Of a stretch of DNA of 64,000 nt, positions 10,370 through 21,735 are shown piece after piece. Source of the DNA: Ascaphus truei (Eukaryota; Chordata; Amphibia; Anura; Ascaphidae); NCBI GenBank assembly GCA_036426205.1, contig CM071568.1:304491027-304555026 (forward strand). Direction: 5' to 3'. A program made the position numbers and the translations under genes. The notes under the pieces were generated by a model. The model was given only the letters and a program-made list of their open reading frames with translations. It had not been told where the DNA came from and ran no database searches. Numbering within the stretch: the stretch's first letter is position 1; each line of letters opens with the position of its first letter.

Positions 10370-10660
10370 AAGGTGGATATCGAGGGGGCTAGTCAGTGAG
10401 AAAGGTTTAAAGTGGGAAAGGGCTTTAGGTAAGAGGGGATGTTCTCATGTATGGATTCCATCTTTTCCTTAAAATAGTCAGCAAAGTCCTGATTTGAGAT
10501 GAAGGAAGAAGAGGCAGCAGGGGGTGGTTTAAGTAGAGCGTCAAAGACAGAGAAGAATCGTGCTGATTAATGAAGAAAAGTAGGTTTATTTCGCTGGAGA
10601 GAAGGCAGAGTTGCAGAAGGCGTTCAGAGGAACGAGTGGAGGAATGTAGCATGCGCTTGT
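10370..10660 (-). mobile_element. L2-type LINE fragment inside the ERV
   Basis: The minus-strand translation (MLHSSTRSSERLLQLCLLSS, then DFADYFKEKMES in a neighbouring frame) matches the plus-strand L2 at about 26930-27200. It is ~290 bp, has no 3' tail and is a fragment of the endonuclease-RT linker. Confidence 0.7.
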
Positions 10661-11339
10661 GGGAAATTAGTGTGTGTTTATAAGTTATCTGACCTATTGG
10701 TACAAATGTCCAGTTGTTTTTATTTTTGGGATGCCATAAAAATGTAGTTCTTAGGGCTGTGGAGAAAACTGCATTTTAACTTTGATTAATATGTAGGATA
10801 CGAAAAAAATGTCTTTTGGCGGTAAGTCCAGGCTGGCGGAATGCCCGGGATAAACAATTATTAAAAAAAAAAAAATTAAATGGAAGAGTACTGAGTGTCT
10901 TTTAAAGGCAGAACGCTAGCAGTGTGCTCGGCACTTTATAAAGACATTATATTATTTGAGAAATGAGTGTGGAGTCCTATACAAAATCATTTCTCTATTT
11001 TAAATGGAAATCTCCTGCCCAAGGTTTCAGGGTTTTTCTTATATTTACAGGTTCCCTATTGCCAATGCCACAGATGTTAAAAGACCTGCTACAGGCTTTT
11101 ACTGTTACCACAAGCAGTAAATATTGTTATGGTCGCTACACATACAAATCTATTTCCCAGTTTAATTTTGCTACTGATCAAGCAACCAACACTTTCGCCA
11201 CTACTGTTTTCATAAATATGTTTATATATATTGTGCACATGGTATATAGCTAATATATGAACAAAAGAGGGGAGATACCCAGATATGGCTCTCCTCGAAG
11301 CACTGATGCAGCAGAACAAGCGTTTTGCACGGTAACGCT

Positions 11340-11906
11340 TAGATTCTCTCGCACTAGCATTTCCCCCGTGTCCAAGAGCTGTAGCGGCTGCTGCAACTCT
11401 TGTTGACACGACCCAGACTCTAGTATAGGGGCACACCTTACAGGTTTATGTCCCCCATGCAGTCTCTACTTTACTTCTGCGCAGGTCCACACAATTGACC
11501 AAGAGCAGGCTGACCAAATACGAGAGAATGCTGCCGGGCTCTGACAATATTACCGTTCACAGATGCACAACATTAAATCCCGCTACTTTACTACCAACAC
11601 CTGAGGCAGGAATTCCACACAACTGTTAGTGACACAGATACTGTTACACAGGTTAGGGAAGGACTCTTTGAGATCCCTGTAGAGGTCCAGAACCTGATAT
11701 GTTTGTTGACAGTACACAATGCACAGCAGGTTCAGAATTTATTTGAAGCAATGTTACCTCCAAGGTCTCTTGCAGTAATAAAGGTTGCTGCACATACTAA
11801 CAGGGCTGACAGGCTCTCATTAGGAAATACCTTTGCAGATGCTACAGCAAAGCAAGCAGCAAGCCGCCCATATGTTGAGGATATATCATATCTGCCAACT
11901 TTATAA
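11340..11906 (+). pseudogene. pol: ERV pol remnant: RT connection and RNase H
   Basis: Plus-strand frames contain RAVAAAATLVDTTQTLV, LQVYVPHAVSTLL and TLNPATLLPTP (about 11375-11620). These are the gammaretrovirus-type RT connection and the segment before RNase H. After a gap, 11703-11906 reads LLTVHNAQQVQNLFEAMLPP and AVIKVAAHTN with DATAKQAAS. The last two are the end of RNase H, with its catalytic-type His (AHTN) and Asp (FADATAK). In-frame stops and frameshifts separate the blocks. The catalytic centre of RT and the integrase are missing. Confidence 0.8.
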
Positions 11907-12639
11907 CTTTTAACCATTTTCTTTCCAAAGTTTTCCCTTTTTTGTATAAGCTGTAGTTATTGTCAAAATCAGTGGGTAATATATTTTTTGAGTCTCTAGG
12001 TACAGGTCAAAGTTGAAAGTGCACCTAGTCGAGACAGGTTAATGGTCAAGCATTTCCTAAGCAAGAACGTTCTTCATCCCAGATGAAAAGGCCCATTTAA
12101 AGTACTACTTACCATCAACACTGCAGTAAAAGTTGCGGAATTATCGTGGATACACATCACGCACGTCAAAATAGTGCCAGCCCCAGCACAAACAGCTAAT
12201 AAAGACAAAGTGCCTGCAAATTAGTGTTTTGAAGGGCATAATACTCCCTGACTACTAATTATTGAGGGAGAAAGGTCACAGGCAAAAGTCCAGGCCTCAA
12301 CACAAACTTTTTACCCTTTTTTTTTTTACAGGTTTTTATCATTTTTCAGTTACTGTACAATGTATGTATTAGGTTTGCGTAAGTGGCGTCCCATAAGGAT
12401 GACAAAATAGTAGAAGGTATTATTTGCTTAACTCTGTTTATTTTGTTTGGAGGTATAGATTAATAGAATCTTCCTCCAGAATGATATCCCGATGGGAGGA
12501 TGTTTTATCAGTCAAACACACGGTTGTGTTAATTGCCCACAGGTAGACTCAGAAACAGTAGAGATACACCAAATACACAAGTTAAAAAGTAGTCTATGGG
12601 AAGAACAAGTTTCGGCGAGCTTATTCCCAAATGTAGGAG

Positions 12640-12875
12640 TTGGGTTACTGTAGGACAGGTTCAATGCACTTGCAGATGTAGTAGATGTCCTCAATCATAC
12701 AACCCCAGCCATTAACTCACTTAACCAAGAACCGGCTCAGATCAGACTAATGGCTCTACAGAATGAAATGGCTCTAGACTATATTTTAGCCTTAAAGGGA
12801 GGTGTATGTATGTGCCCTAGTTAAAGAGCAATGTTGTGTATTTAGCCAAGATTTAGGATCTGTTGGGACTTGGTG
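12640..12875 (+). pseudogene. env: ERV env transmembrane-subunit remnant
   Basis: The frame contains the heptad-type stretch NSLNQEPAQIRL followed by LQNEMALDYILA and GGVC. This is the conserved ectodomain segment of gammaretroviral-type envelope transmembrane subunits that precedes the CX6CC loop. A frameshift and stop fall directly after GGVC, so the disulfide loop and membrane anchor are lost. Only this conserved core is recognisable; the surface subunit is not. Confidence 0.75.
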
Positions 12876-13721
12876 ATTGGTTCACTGGGAGCGAAGCTGG
12901 CGAATGGTTTTGTGTGTTTGTCCTACTCATAACACATACATAGAGTAATGTGCAGCAAACTTTGATCCAGAAGTGTGTTGCACCCCCCACGATGCTATGC
13001 TTCTTTTCGATGATGAAGATGTCGGCAGTCCCCCAGAAGAAGATACTGAAGAAGTCAACTGGGCCGATATAATGGCCGGAAAGGAATGAAGTTATGCACA
13101 ATTGGACAACTTCTTGGTCCAGCAGGACTATGAAATGGTTAACTGTTCCTTAAATAGACTGTCTCTTAAGAATAAGAGGGGACTGAGAAGATTGGATATG
13201 AGGAAGGTGGAAGGTCACCCAGGGGCGTGAGTCAACCACAAGGAAAGGATCACGTCAGCCATTTTGACCATAGCATCCATTTTGTCTGTTTTGCCATTCT
13301 GAGTAAATGCAGTTTGAAAGATGTGTGCAAGCAGGATGTTTGAGCAGTCACTCCCAGTAGAAATTAGCCCCCACCAATTCTCAGAAATAGCTAACCATCA
13401 GATTATGTGACGTATTGAGACGTAGGCCATTTTTCTTTATCTGCAGTTGTGCCCCAAGGCTACACAATGTTTTATGTTCAGCTGTAGGCATGAATATGTA
13501 GAGTAAAAGTCGCTTACATAAAATAAGGGTTTTTAGCATTATGTGTGTAAAACTCTGTATTTTTAAGCAGTATTGAAACTGTATAAAATGTACTGTCATT
13601 TATTTTTAGCAGGGAGTTTTACTTACTAAAATATTATACGAATCCCTTAGCTGCCACAATGCGCTAGTCATAGAAAATGAGTGCGATTAAAAATGTTCTT
13701 TTTGAGAACAAAAGGAGGGCC
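12876..13721. other. ERV 3' interior and polypurine tract
   Basis: No coding motif beyond the env remnant. The last bases before the LTR (AACAAAAGGAGGGCC, ending at 13721) form the polypurine tract. Confidence 0.5.
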
Positions 13722-14198
13722 TGAAAGGGTTAAATGTAAATGCAGAACCTCCATCTTGTCTGCTTGAACTTTTTCTTGAACTAAGTGATATATCTCCGCA
13801 AGAAACGACATCCAGACAGGCAGAATTGTTCTGTTTGCTGGACAGCAGTACTGTGTTTTCTTTGAATCGGCTTGCCCGCAGGTTTTGTTTACAGAATGCA
13901 AGGCTAAATGGAAAGTCCCCAGGAAGTTATTTAGTAATATGCTAATGTTGTTATGCCTCTAATTAACACCTTATTTCTCTATAAAAAGTATTGCTTTTCT
14001 GTAATAAAGTTGAGACGAGGAGTCAGAATTACCCTGTGTGTCTCTGTCTCTTCGTTTACCAAGCGCTCATACGTCATCAGATCAGATTCCAGCAGCCCAG
14101 GGCGTGGTTAAGTCTCCCCGGCTAGAGCAACACTGTTTCCAGTAACGGCTGGCTGTCCGAGGTGGTCCCCGGTGTATTATAAGTTTAGGAACCTTACA
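13722..14198 (+). mobile_element. ERV 3' LTR
   Basis: Same ends (TGAAAGGGTTAA to CCTTACA), TATA and AATAAA as the 5' LTR. Substitutions and small indels against it mean the provirus is old. Confidence 0.9.
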
Positions 14199-15130
14199 CA
14201 GGGGTTGCGAGGCGCCACTGTCCAAAGACCGTTTTCGACTCTTTGCGCACAACTACCGCTCCTGGGAAATTGTGCCTAGAGACTGTATTTCTAAAGATTT
14301 CGTTTTTGGGAATAGATTTTGTTTTATCCCGTCCCAGTAAGTGTATTTCAAGTGTTTTTGTAAACTAATGTGTGTGTGTGTTAATTTCTGTAAAGAAACC
14401 ACAATTTATTTTACCTCTTCGCTTTGCTCAATCAAAGGATCCGGGTATTAAGGTGTTAAAAGTGCTGGTCCCCCGTGACAGACGGCGTCTGCCGCGACCT
14501 CGCTGGATCCATGCTTCTGAATAGCAACCCCCTCCCAGTGTTAAGCCTTCGGTGCTGCAACCGCCACGTTTGCATGACAACGTTGCAGTGGCACCGGTGA
14601 CAGAGGCAGACGGACGCCTTTCTTATGAGGTTGAATACACTGATAGTGAGTAGCGTAGAAACTCCTGGTCGTCCATGCGAGATGCGCAACCAGTTTTCTT
14701 GTGGGGACACATTTACGTCAATAAATAATTCTGTTTTATTAGTTAAAAAAAAAACCCCCACATTTCTGTAAACTAGTCTTCTTCTAGTCTTATTTGTCGT
14801 ATTTTGGGAATTAACATTTCTCTTCAGTTAACAATAATTTTTCTTTTCATCTGCCGAATCTGAAAGAAATCACGTGTGCAAGAAAGATGTCTCAGGCTGC
14901 GGAAGTTCAGCATGTGTCCAGCGTGTATTCTAAGTACCCAAGGGAGGAAACCGTTCCAGTGCAACGGCAAGGTTAAAGAATCGGGGCGGAGGTCGGCAGC
15001 CAGAGGACATAGAGAGCTCGGGGAAAAAAAAAACTCATTCCAAATATCGGGGAGAGAGGGGGTGTTTGTGCTATTAACAGAGCTATTAATAGATTATCAT
15101 CACGTTTTATTTGGCGAGATGGATCGGCTG
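14199..15130. other. unassigned interval
   Basis: No motif-bearing frame. The sequence just after the ERV is flanking DNA. A short open frame at 14876-15367 is mostly produced by the tandem repeat inside it. Confidence 0.3.
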
Positions 15131-15280
15131 TGCAGCACACACCACACCTTTACCGGTGCAGCACACCGCACCACACCTTTACTAGTGCAGCACACCTTTA
15201 CCGGTGCAGCACACCGCACCACACCTTTACTAGTGCAGCACACCTTTACCGGTGCAGCACACCGCAGCACACCTTTACCT
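15131..15280. repeat. 48-bp tandem repeat of CACACC-rich units, about 3 copies
   Basis: Units combine a 19-bp half (GCAGCACACCTTTACCGGT) and a 29-bp half ending in TTTACTAGT. Confidence 0.9.
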
Positions 15281-15780
15281 GGGCAACTTTATGTTCACAA
15301 GCACAAATCCCAGTGGAGCGAGTCTGCTAAAGTAGATATGAGAACCAATTGTAATGATGATGAGTGACCTTGTAATTATGTTACAATCCCAGCGTATGTG
15401 CCAATAATAAACCCCCGTTATACAGTCGTGACATGTCCGCAGGTCAGTCATGTGACCTACTCCTGCGGTTTAAAGACACGTGATGGGAAAAGTTAGAAAC
15501 ATCAGGAGAACGGGCCGCTGTATTAATACAATCTCCGGTGTTCAGATTAAAGCAGATGCAGCTGTGTATCTTCCTGTAATCCCCGGTGGGAATGCGGTGC
15601 GGGTATTGTGCCATTGATTTAATTTATTCAAGCAGAAAATAAGGAAGCGGGGAATGGCTCAAAATATAAAGAAAAAAACTATACGCTTGCCAGAGCGAAA
15701 CGCTTCGTTCCAGCGTGCCGTTTCCAACCACGTTCTAACACAGATTTTTCTTCTCTCTCTCGGCTGGGAGCGCTCACACA
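15281..15780. other. unassigned interval
   Basis: No supported gene. Confidence 0.3.
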
Positions 15781-15804
15781 CCTCTCTCTCTCTCTCTCTC
15801 TCTC
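15781..15804. repeat. (CT)n microsatellite
   Basis: About 12 CT units, within a short duplication of CTCGGCTGGGAGCGCTCA on both sides (15761 and 15804). Confidence 0.95.
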
Positions 15805-15819
15805 GGCTGGGAGCGCTCA

Positions 15820-15870
15820 TATATGTTTTGTCAATTGGATGCAGCATTGGGCACCCCCTGTCTCTTACTG
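15820..15870 (+). mobile_element. partial TIR copy of the TTAA transposon
   Basis: TATGTTTTGTCAATTGGATG and onward to CCCCCTGTCTCTT matches 8228-8276. Ends are not defined. Confidence 0.7.
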
Positions 15871-15888
15871 TAGATATATAGTATACAT

Positions 15889-16013
15889 CACTTTCACTGT
15901 CCGGAAGAATTGCCTGGACTCTTGGAACGCGGTCCCCCATCTATTAGTTAAGCTATATCTAAAGACAGGATATTATTGTGTATCTAGTGACCCTTAATGA
16001 GAGGGTATTGTTT
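15889..16013 (+). pseudogene. PKD-like gene fragment, left part, split by L1
   Basis: Matches 21870-21993 (TTTCACTGTCCGGAAGAATTG onward). It is cut at 16001-16013, where the L1 target duplication begins, and resumes at 19135 (GAGGGTATTGTTTAAGCTGG). Confidence 0.75.
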
Positions 16014-16383
16014 TTTTTTTTTTATATAACTCTCATTTTTATTTGGTATTACAGAGCATACATAATATCACCACCTATTGCATACGTTACAGAATACCCA
16101 ATTTTGTCATCAAAACAGTGACACGTAGACAAGACATGAGACAGACGTAACGAACCACACGTAAACCACATCACTAAGACGGACAGGACAAACTAGACTG
16201 GGGTGAGACACATTAGGGTGGGTGGGGGGCACCTGTAACTGCTGCATCGGAGCGGAGGATCTGCTATTAGCTCTATGTGTACGCTAGGGTGTGTTGTGGA
16301 TATCCCAGTGGTTCTATGTTCTCCGTCGCTATGTCATCATCTCGTCTGGTCTGCTTTGTCCAAGGAGAACGCATTTATCTATA

Positions 16384-17597
16384 TTAATGCAAAATTGTGG
16401 CGGCGTCCACCCCCGGGATGTCTGTTTGGGCCAGCCATGGGGCCCATACGTTTAGAAATTTGGAGCCAGAGTCGTTGATCCAACTCGTCAACTGTTCCAT
16501 CTGGCAGACATGCCAAATTCTGTTCCTGATTTTAGCTATAGTGGGTAATTCCTGTTGTCTCCATACTGCTGCGATCTCACACCTCGTGGCGGTTGCGAAA
16601 TGTGCAACAAATTTGAGTGTCGCGTTAGACACGTCCTGAGGCCGTCTGCCCACGAGGAACAGCAACGGGTCCAGGGGGATCTCCAAGTTGAGGATTCTTT
16701 CTAGCCAATCTCTAATAGATTCCCAAATCGGGACCACTTTCGGGCAAGACCACAGCATATGTTTTAAATCAGCCGTTTCCCCACACTGTTTTGGGCAGAG
16801 CGGGGAATAGCCCTTGATAAATTTAGATAATTTCAATGGGGTATGGTACCACCGCATTAGGACTTTATATGCGTTCTCCTTCAACGTGGCACAAATTGAG
16901 CTTTTGGCAGCTGCCTGTAATATCTGATCCCATTCCTCGTCCTCTAGTGTCTCCCCTAAATCTGTCTCCCACTGTCGCATGTATTTCAGTCGGGGGGCGT
17001 CGGAAGTCTTCGGACAGACTACCTCCCTGTACATCCGAGAAGTTAGTCCTCTTGTGTCCGTCTCTCTGGAACACAGCTGTTCGAAATTGGTTCGTGCTGG
17101 GCGAACCGGGAATTTATTATAGAAAGCCCTAACCTGGAGGAATCTAAATAATTCTGTGTTGGGTAGCTTTTTCTCATCCTTAATCATATCGAACGTCTTG
17201 ATATATTTACGTCCTTCCAGGTCCTTTAATCGTAAGTACCCCGCTTGCGTCCATTTTACAAATTTGTCACCTAACAGCTCTGGAGCAAAATCCGGATTTC
17301 CCACCAGGGGGGTCATCAACGACTGTCGTGTGGTCAATTTAGCTTTAAATTTAGATGACTCCCAGACCGCTAGCGAGTTCGCAATTGCGCAGAGTGGCAT
17401 CCCTAATGATTTCTTACACTGTTTTGGAAGCCAAATCAGATCGTGCAGTTTTACTGGCGCACAGCATTCTGTTTCTAGGGCCACCCATCTTCTATTTGCT
17501 GGGTTCGAGTGCCACTGGACAATTTGGCATAGTTGTGCCGCCTTGTGGTATGCCAACAAGCAAGGTACCGCTAACCCTCCTCTTGTTACTGGTTTTG
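16384..17597 (-). pseudogene. L1 ORF2 C-terminal region, frameshifted from RT
   Basis: The 391-codon frame continues directly from the RT. It contains the C-terminal Cys-rich segment CPKQCGETADLKHMLWSCPK, the CxxC...HxxxxC pattern of L1/Tx1 ORF2, followed by a Trp-rich tail (WESIRDWLERIL). Joining this and the preceding frame would need one indel in a homopolymer. It ends at 16384, and about 370 bp of 3' UTR lead to the poly-A tail. Confidence 0.88.
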
Positions 17598-19106
17598 TCA
17601 GTATGCTTTTCGCAATTCGTGGGCTTTTTTTATTCCAAATAAATTGAATAATGCGAGGACCTCAGTCCTAACAAGAGGTATTGGGAGGGCTTGAAACAGA
17701 TATAATAGTTTAGGCAGCAGGTTCATTTTGACACTGTTGATCCGCCCAAACCACGATATGCCATAACCCGCCCAAACCCTGAGATCTTCCTTCAGTTTCT
17801 TCATTATTCTGGGGAAATTTGCTTTATATAGTGTGTTGTAGTCCTTTGTGATATACACCCCTAAATATTTGATAGCGGAGGGTTGCCATTTAAAATTGAA
17901 GTTGAGCTCTATCAATTTTTCGACCGGCTTGGGTAGATTGATGTTAAGCGCTTCCGACTTGGCCTGGTTAATTTTAAACCCCGACACCAAGCTGAAAGTT
18001 CCCAAGATCGCAAAGACGTTGGGCAAGGAGGTGAGGGGTTTTGACAGTGTCAAGATTACATCGTCGGCGTATAACGCTACTTTATGATGCTGCTCCCCTA
18101 TATCTATCCCTGTTATATCTGGGCTTGCTCTGATATGAGCCGCTAACGGTTCTATGCAGAGGGCAAATATTAACGGTGAAAGTGGGCAACCTTGTCTTGT
18201 CCCGCTACGGATGTTGAATATCTCCGAGGGGAATCCTTGGTGTCTCACCCTTGCAGTGGGACCATTGTAAAGGGCTAGTATTGCCTCTAGAAAGCGCCCC
18301 CCGAACCCAAACGCCCCCAGCGTCTCCCTGAGGAAGGGCCAGTCAATCCTATCAAAGGCCTTTTCGGCGTCCAGACTCAACAACATAGACGGAATATTTT
18401 TCTTTTTTGCCAAATCAATCAAATCTACAATCCGCCTAGTATTGTCTGCCGCCTGCCTGCCCTCAATAAAGCCTACTTGATCCGGGTGAATCAACCCCGG
18501 AAGGACAATGCCCACCCTGTTAGCCAACAATTTTGAGAAGATTTTAGTGTCTGAATTGATCAGGGATATTGGCCGGTAGCTCTTGACGTCTGCCGGGTCC
18601 TTACCGGGTTTGTGGATCACAGAGATAGACGCCTGGAGCATCTGTGCCGGGAGGGGCTCTCCTGCTAGAATCCCGTTAAATAGGGACAACAAGTGGGGAG
18701 CCAGAATCTTGACAAATTTCTTATAATATAAATTTGAAAATCCGTCTGGACCAGGGGCTTTAGCGGGTTTAAGGGACTTCATTACCTCTGTTACTTCCTC
18801 AAGGGTGAAGTCGCCCTGGAGTGCCTCCCTATCCTCCCTGCTCAAGGTAGGCAGATTTGCCTCTTTTAGGAATTTGTTCAAAGTTGCTGCGGTCTTTTGT
18901 GTGTGGCTGACCTTATCTCCGTCGTATAATGTGGCGTAATAATTCTTAAACACCTCCACGATTTGTCGAGGATCGGAGGTAAGGTCCCCCCCCTGAGATT
19001 TGATGGATGCTATTCGAAAATTTGGAAGCTTGTTTCGGAGCTTATTGGCCAATAGGGTATCTGGCTTGTTGGCTCTCTCATAGAATCTGTGCTTTGACCA
19101 TGCCAA
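17598..19106 (-). pseudogene. L1 ORF2 reverse transcriptase, N-terminally truncated
   Basis: A 502-codon open frame covers the whole RT domain. Motifs in order are KAPGPDGF near residue 110, SYRPISLINSDTKIF near 180, DQVGFIEGRQAADN near 215, LSLDAEKAFDRIDW near 248 (motif A), GTRQGCPLSPLIFAL near 305 (motif B), LYADDVILTL near 345 (motif C with the catalytic YADD) and KYLGVYIT near 415. It starts after the endonuclease domain, which is lost by 5' truncation. The frame ends near 17598 because of a slip in the T-run around 17622-17630; coding continues in the next frame. The length of intact RT suggests a comparatively young insertion. Confidence 0.92.
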
Positions 19107-19134
19107 CTCCTTCTCGGCCTGAGAGGTCAGGACC

Positions 19135-19190
19135 GAGGGTATTGTTTAAGCTGGGGAACCATGTTAGTTGGCCCAGCAACCGTTAGAGAG
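19135..19190 (+). pseudogene. PKD-like gene fragment, right part after L1
   Basis: Continues the target sequence: AAGCTGGGGAACCATGTTAG versus 21995-22014 with one mismatch. Confidence 0.7.
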
Positions 19191-19259
19191 GCTGATACTA
19201 CTGTATAGTTAGATCCCTAAAAAGGATCTTTTGTTTCTTAAAGTGACGGTGTTTGAAAT

Positions 19260-19365
19260 GTTTAGTGTCACTTATTTATTTATAAAACATTTTACCAAGA
19301 AGTAATGCATTGAGAGTTACCTCTCGTTTTCAAGTATGTCCTGGGCATAGAGTTAAGACACTGAT
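19260..19365 (-). mobile_element. LINE 3'-end fragment (L2/CR1-type)
   Basis: Read on the minus strand: CCCAGGACATACTTGAAAAC, then GTAACTCTCAATGC, then a TAAATAAATA tail. The same segment recurs at 22968-23055. Confidence 0.6.
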
Positions 19366-20177
19366 ATGAGTAAACCGCTGAAGGTTAATGGCTGAGTGCC
19401 TCCAACATGTATCTATTGGATCTGCAGTCCCCTACAGGGACAAAATAAAACAGGCAGAAGCCTGGAGTTACGCACTATATTGCTACCTCTTATTCGTGTG
19501 TTTTTTCTAAATAAACCCTAGAAGACTGTGTCGGTAAGAGCCCAGACAGATGTTGTGGCGTTTGTCACTTATGGTGGAGAATGTGGGTCGACACTAAAAA
19601 GTCTGTGGGTTTGCAAATAAATGCGGGGGTTTAAAATGGACGCCCAGCCAAAGTAAAGTACAGTCTGTAAGTAAAGTCTGTCCTACTGTGTATGACTGAC
19701 AGTTCTGCATACAGCATTGCCACGGTAGACCAGAACTTATGCGCACAAAATCACTGGGAACTGATAGGAGCGAGACAGCGATAAAATAAACCTGTAAGTT
19801 TATTTATTTTCAGACTAACACACACAGTAAAACGAATAACGGGATAAAAACACAGCAATCACATGAACGAAATACCAGGTCACACAGGTAGCAGCTCGTT
19901 CCTCAGGATTAGATTTTCACAGGATTCAACAACACAGGAATGAGGGTTTCAGGCATCTTTATAGACAGGGGTCCCTATACCTAACCTTCGCTCTATTCCA
20001 TTGGTGGGAGAATATTTTCCTCCTATCAAAACCTGCCAGGTAACGTGGGAAATGGGCATAAGGCCAGCCCAGCCCAGCTAACTCTTAGGCTGAGGACCCA
20101 GTACCTCCGCTGCACGCGCGCCCGCGTGACTGGCGGCGCGTGCAGCCGATTCTCCGGTCTGCAGGAAGCTGCAGACC

Positions 20178-20209
<32 letters not shown>

Positions 20210-21110
20210 GCGGGGGCACGGCCGTGACGTCACCCGGCAGGTTCGCCCTCATTGGCTGAACCGCCGGGGGGCGTGGCTTAGCGCTCCGATGCGACTCATG
20301 ATCACAATTCTCTTGCGAGCAGGAGTCACTGTCGGCAGAGCGCAGCGCCCCCCTCTCGCAGCGGTCCCGGTCCCATTGTGCAGCAGCTATTGTCCCTGCA
20401 GCGTCCCCAACCGCGGGCGCTGCAGTAGCCAGCGGGGACCTGGCCTTAGCATGCTCAGTGAGCAGCAGGGTAGCACTGCTTAGTAAAAAGGGGCCACTCA
20501 TTTCTGGGGACACAAAGTCTGGGGTTGAAACATATGGCACGGTTGTAGTATTGTCAGATAGCTGAGGAACTCACACTTCAGCTGTTTTAACAAACCCAGG
20601 CTATCTCCAATACTTCATACTAAATAGAATGGCTCTGTGGCTTTGTCCTTCTTAGGTCTGGCAGCACCCAGCGGGGGGTCCCCTTTGAACCCCAGGCAGA
20701 ACAAAGCCATCCCTTACCCTCCCCTGAATACATTAGCATATCTGAAGGGAACAGAAAACCAGGTTTGGCTTACATTTATAACATATAGAAAAGCATTGCT
20801 TCTTTTAAAACTCTAACTTCTGCCCTTCTAAATATAGTAACAACTATGTGGGTATGCCTGCTGGCTACGTTTAAAAAAAATCAACCCACTAGCATATATA
20901 CATTTAAAGGGAATGAAACCGTTATAACATACAGATTCTGTTAACCCCTTCCGTCCCAAGATGATTTAGGGGACACACCATTTAAAACGCATGCAATCTG
21001 GGACAAATAAAGATGGTGAAGGGGAATGCAAGCTATTACACACAGTTTACACATTAACCCCTTCAGTCCCAACACGATTTAGGGGCTCGATCATCACAAG
21101 CATACACAGG
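19366..21110. other. LTR-like and GC-rich sequence, unassigned
   Basis: 19720-20300 has LTR features on the minus strand (TTTATTTTATCGC region near 19785, ACTGGGAACTGATAGG shared in part with 38255-38275) but no defined ends. 20045-20480 is GC-rich with an uninterrupted 27-base G run. 20600-21110 shows nothing recognisable. Confidence 0.4.
20184..20210. repeat. homopolymer G run, 27 bases
   Basis: An uninterrupted G tract, then C and five more G. Such tracts form quadruplexes and are error-prone in sequencing. Confidence 0.9.
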
Positions 21111-21117
21111 GAAAAGT

Positions 21118-21735
21118 GTGAAAAGTATTGACGCAATAGCCCCTCCAGAGGTCAGGGTGAAGAATACACCTGAGTGCAAAAATGGAGGGAAAAAAATGTG
21201 TTTAATGTGTCATGTGTCTGACCACACAAAGTGGTGTCCTTTCAGGAATGAGCGTCTGAGTACCCAGTGTCCCCCCGCAGAGCAGTATGAGAGGGAGCAC
21301 GAGAAGGTCCAGAAACTGAAGCAAGAGCTAGAGGAGCAGAGACGCTGCTCCATTCCCAACCGTCAGGATGACCAAGAGAAAGAAACCTGGGAAGGCAAGC
21401 TGATGGGACCCTAGCAACGGGATTTGTCGATGCCCTAGATTTAATGAAGGCAGAGTTCCTAAACGTAATGAGGGATGCGTTCATGCACACAGAGACAGCG
21501 CCAGGAAGAGATAGAGGCTCTGAGAGCAGAATTGCGAGATGTACACAAGGAACAAGATTCTCTCACAAGTGGACTAAACATATTGAAAAGGGAGAAAAGC
21601 ATTCAAATTATCCCGAAGCCCTGCAAAGCTCTTATCCAAGGAAGAAGGGAAAGAGAAAATTATCGGAGTATACGCGCCGCAACTGTAATCCTACAGGCTG
21701 CCTACAGAGGGATGAAAACTGGTCAGTTTAATCAT
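21118..21735 (+). pseudogene. coiled-coil/IQ-motif gene fragment
   Basis: Two overlapping plus-strand frames. 21240-21410 encodes a Glu/Lys-rich coiled coil with YEREHEKVQKLKQELEEQRR, closely resembling 31375-31430. 21475-21735 encodes another coil (EEIEALRAELRDVHKEQDSL) and then RAATVILQAAYRGMKTGQ, an IQ motif (IQxxxRGxxxR type) as in myosins and ASPM-like proteins that bind calmodulin-type light chains. No introns are visible and frames are broken, so it looks like a retrocopy. The parent gene is not identified. Confidence 0.5.

Larger units (their letters stand above)
8504..14198 (+). mobile_element. degenerate endogenous retrovirus (gamma/ERV1-like)
   Basis: Two ~480-bp LTRs (8504-8986 and 13722-14198) in direct orientation bound a ~4.7-kb interior. 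The interior holds a Leu-type primer site, gag with an N-terminal MG and a zinc knuckle, a pol RNase H remnant, an env transmembrane-subunit remnant and a polypurine tract just before the 3' LTR. Bases flanking the ends (CAGCG left, CAGGG right) could be a decayed 5-bp target duplication. All coding regions carry stops, frameshifts and deletions, and a LINE fragment lies inside (10370-10660). RNase H sequence and env type place it near ERV class I; the primer use recalls other Leu-primed ERVs. Confidence 0.85.
16001..19147 (-). mobile_element. L1-superfamily LINE, 5'-truncated, with target duplication
   Basis: The minus-strand LINE runs from 19134 (5'-truncated between endonuclease and RT) to a T-run at 16011-16023 that is the poly-A tail read backwards. 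GAGGGTATTGTTT occurs on both sides (16001-16013 and 19135-19147). The uninterrupted version of the same paralogous sequence is at about 21982-21994. This fixes the insertion site, orientation and 13-bp target duplication. Only the 3' ~3.1 kb of the element is present. Confidence 0.95.

Noticed and set aside
20085..20540. Minus-strand proline-rich 151-codon frame
   Set aside because: Its polyproline stretch is the translation of the 27-base G run.
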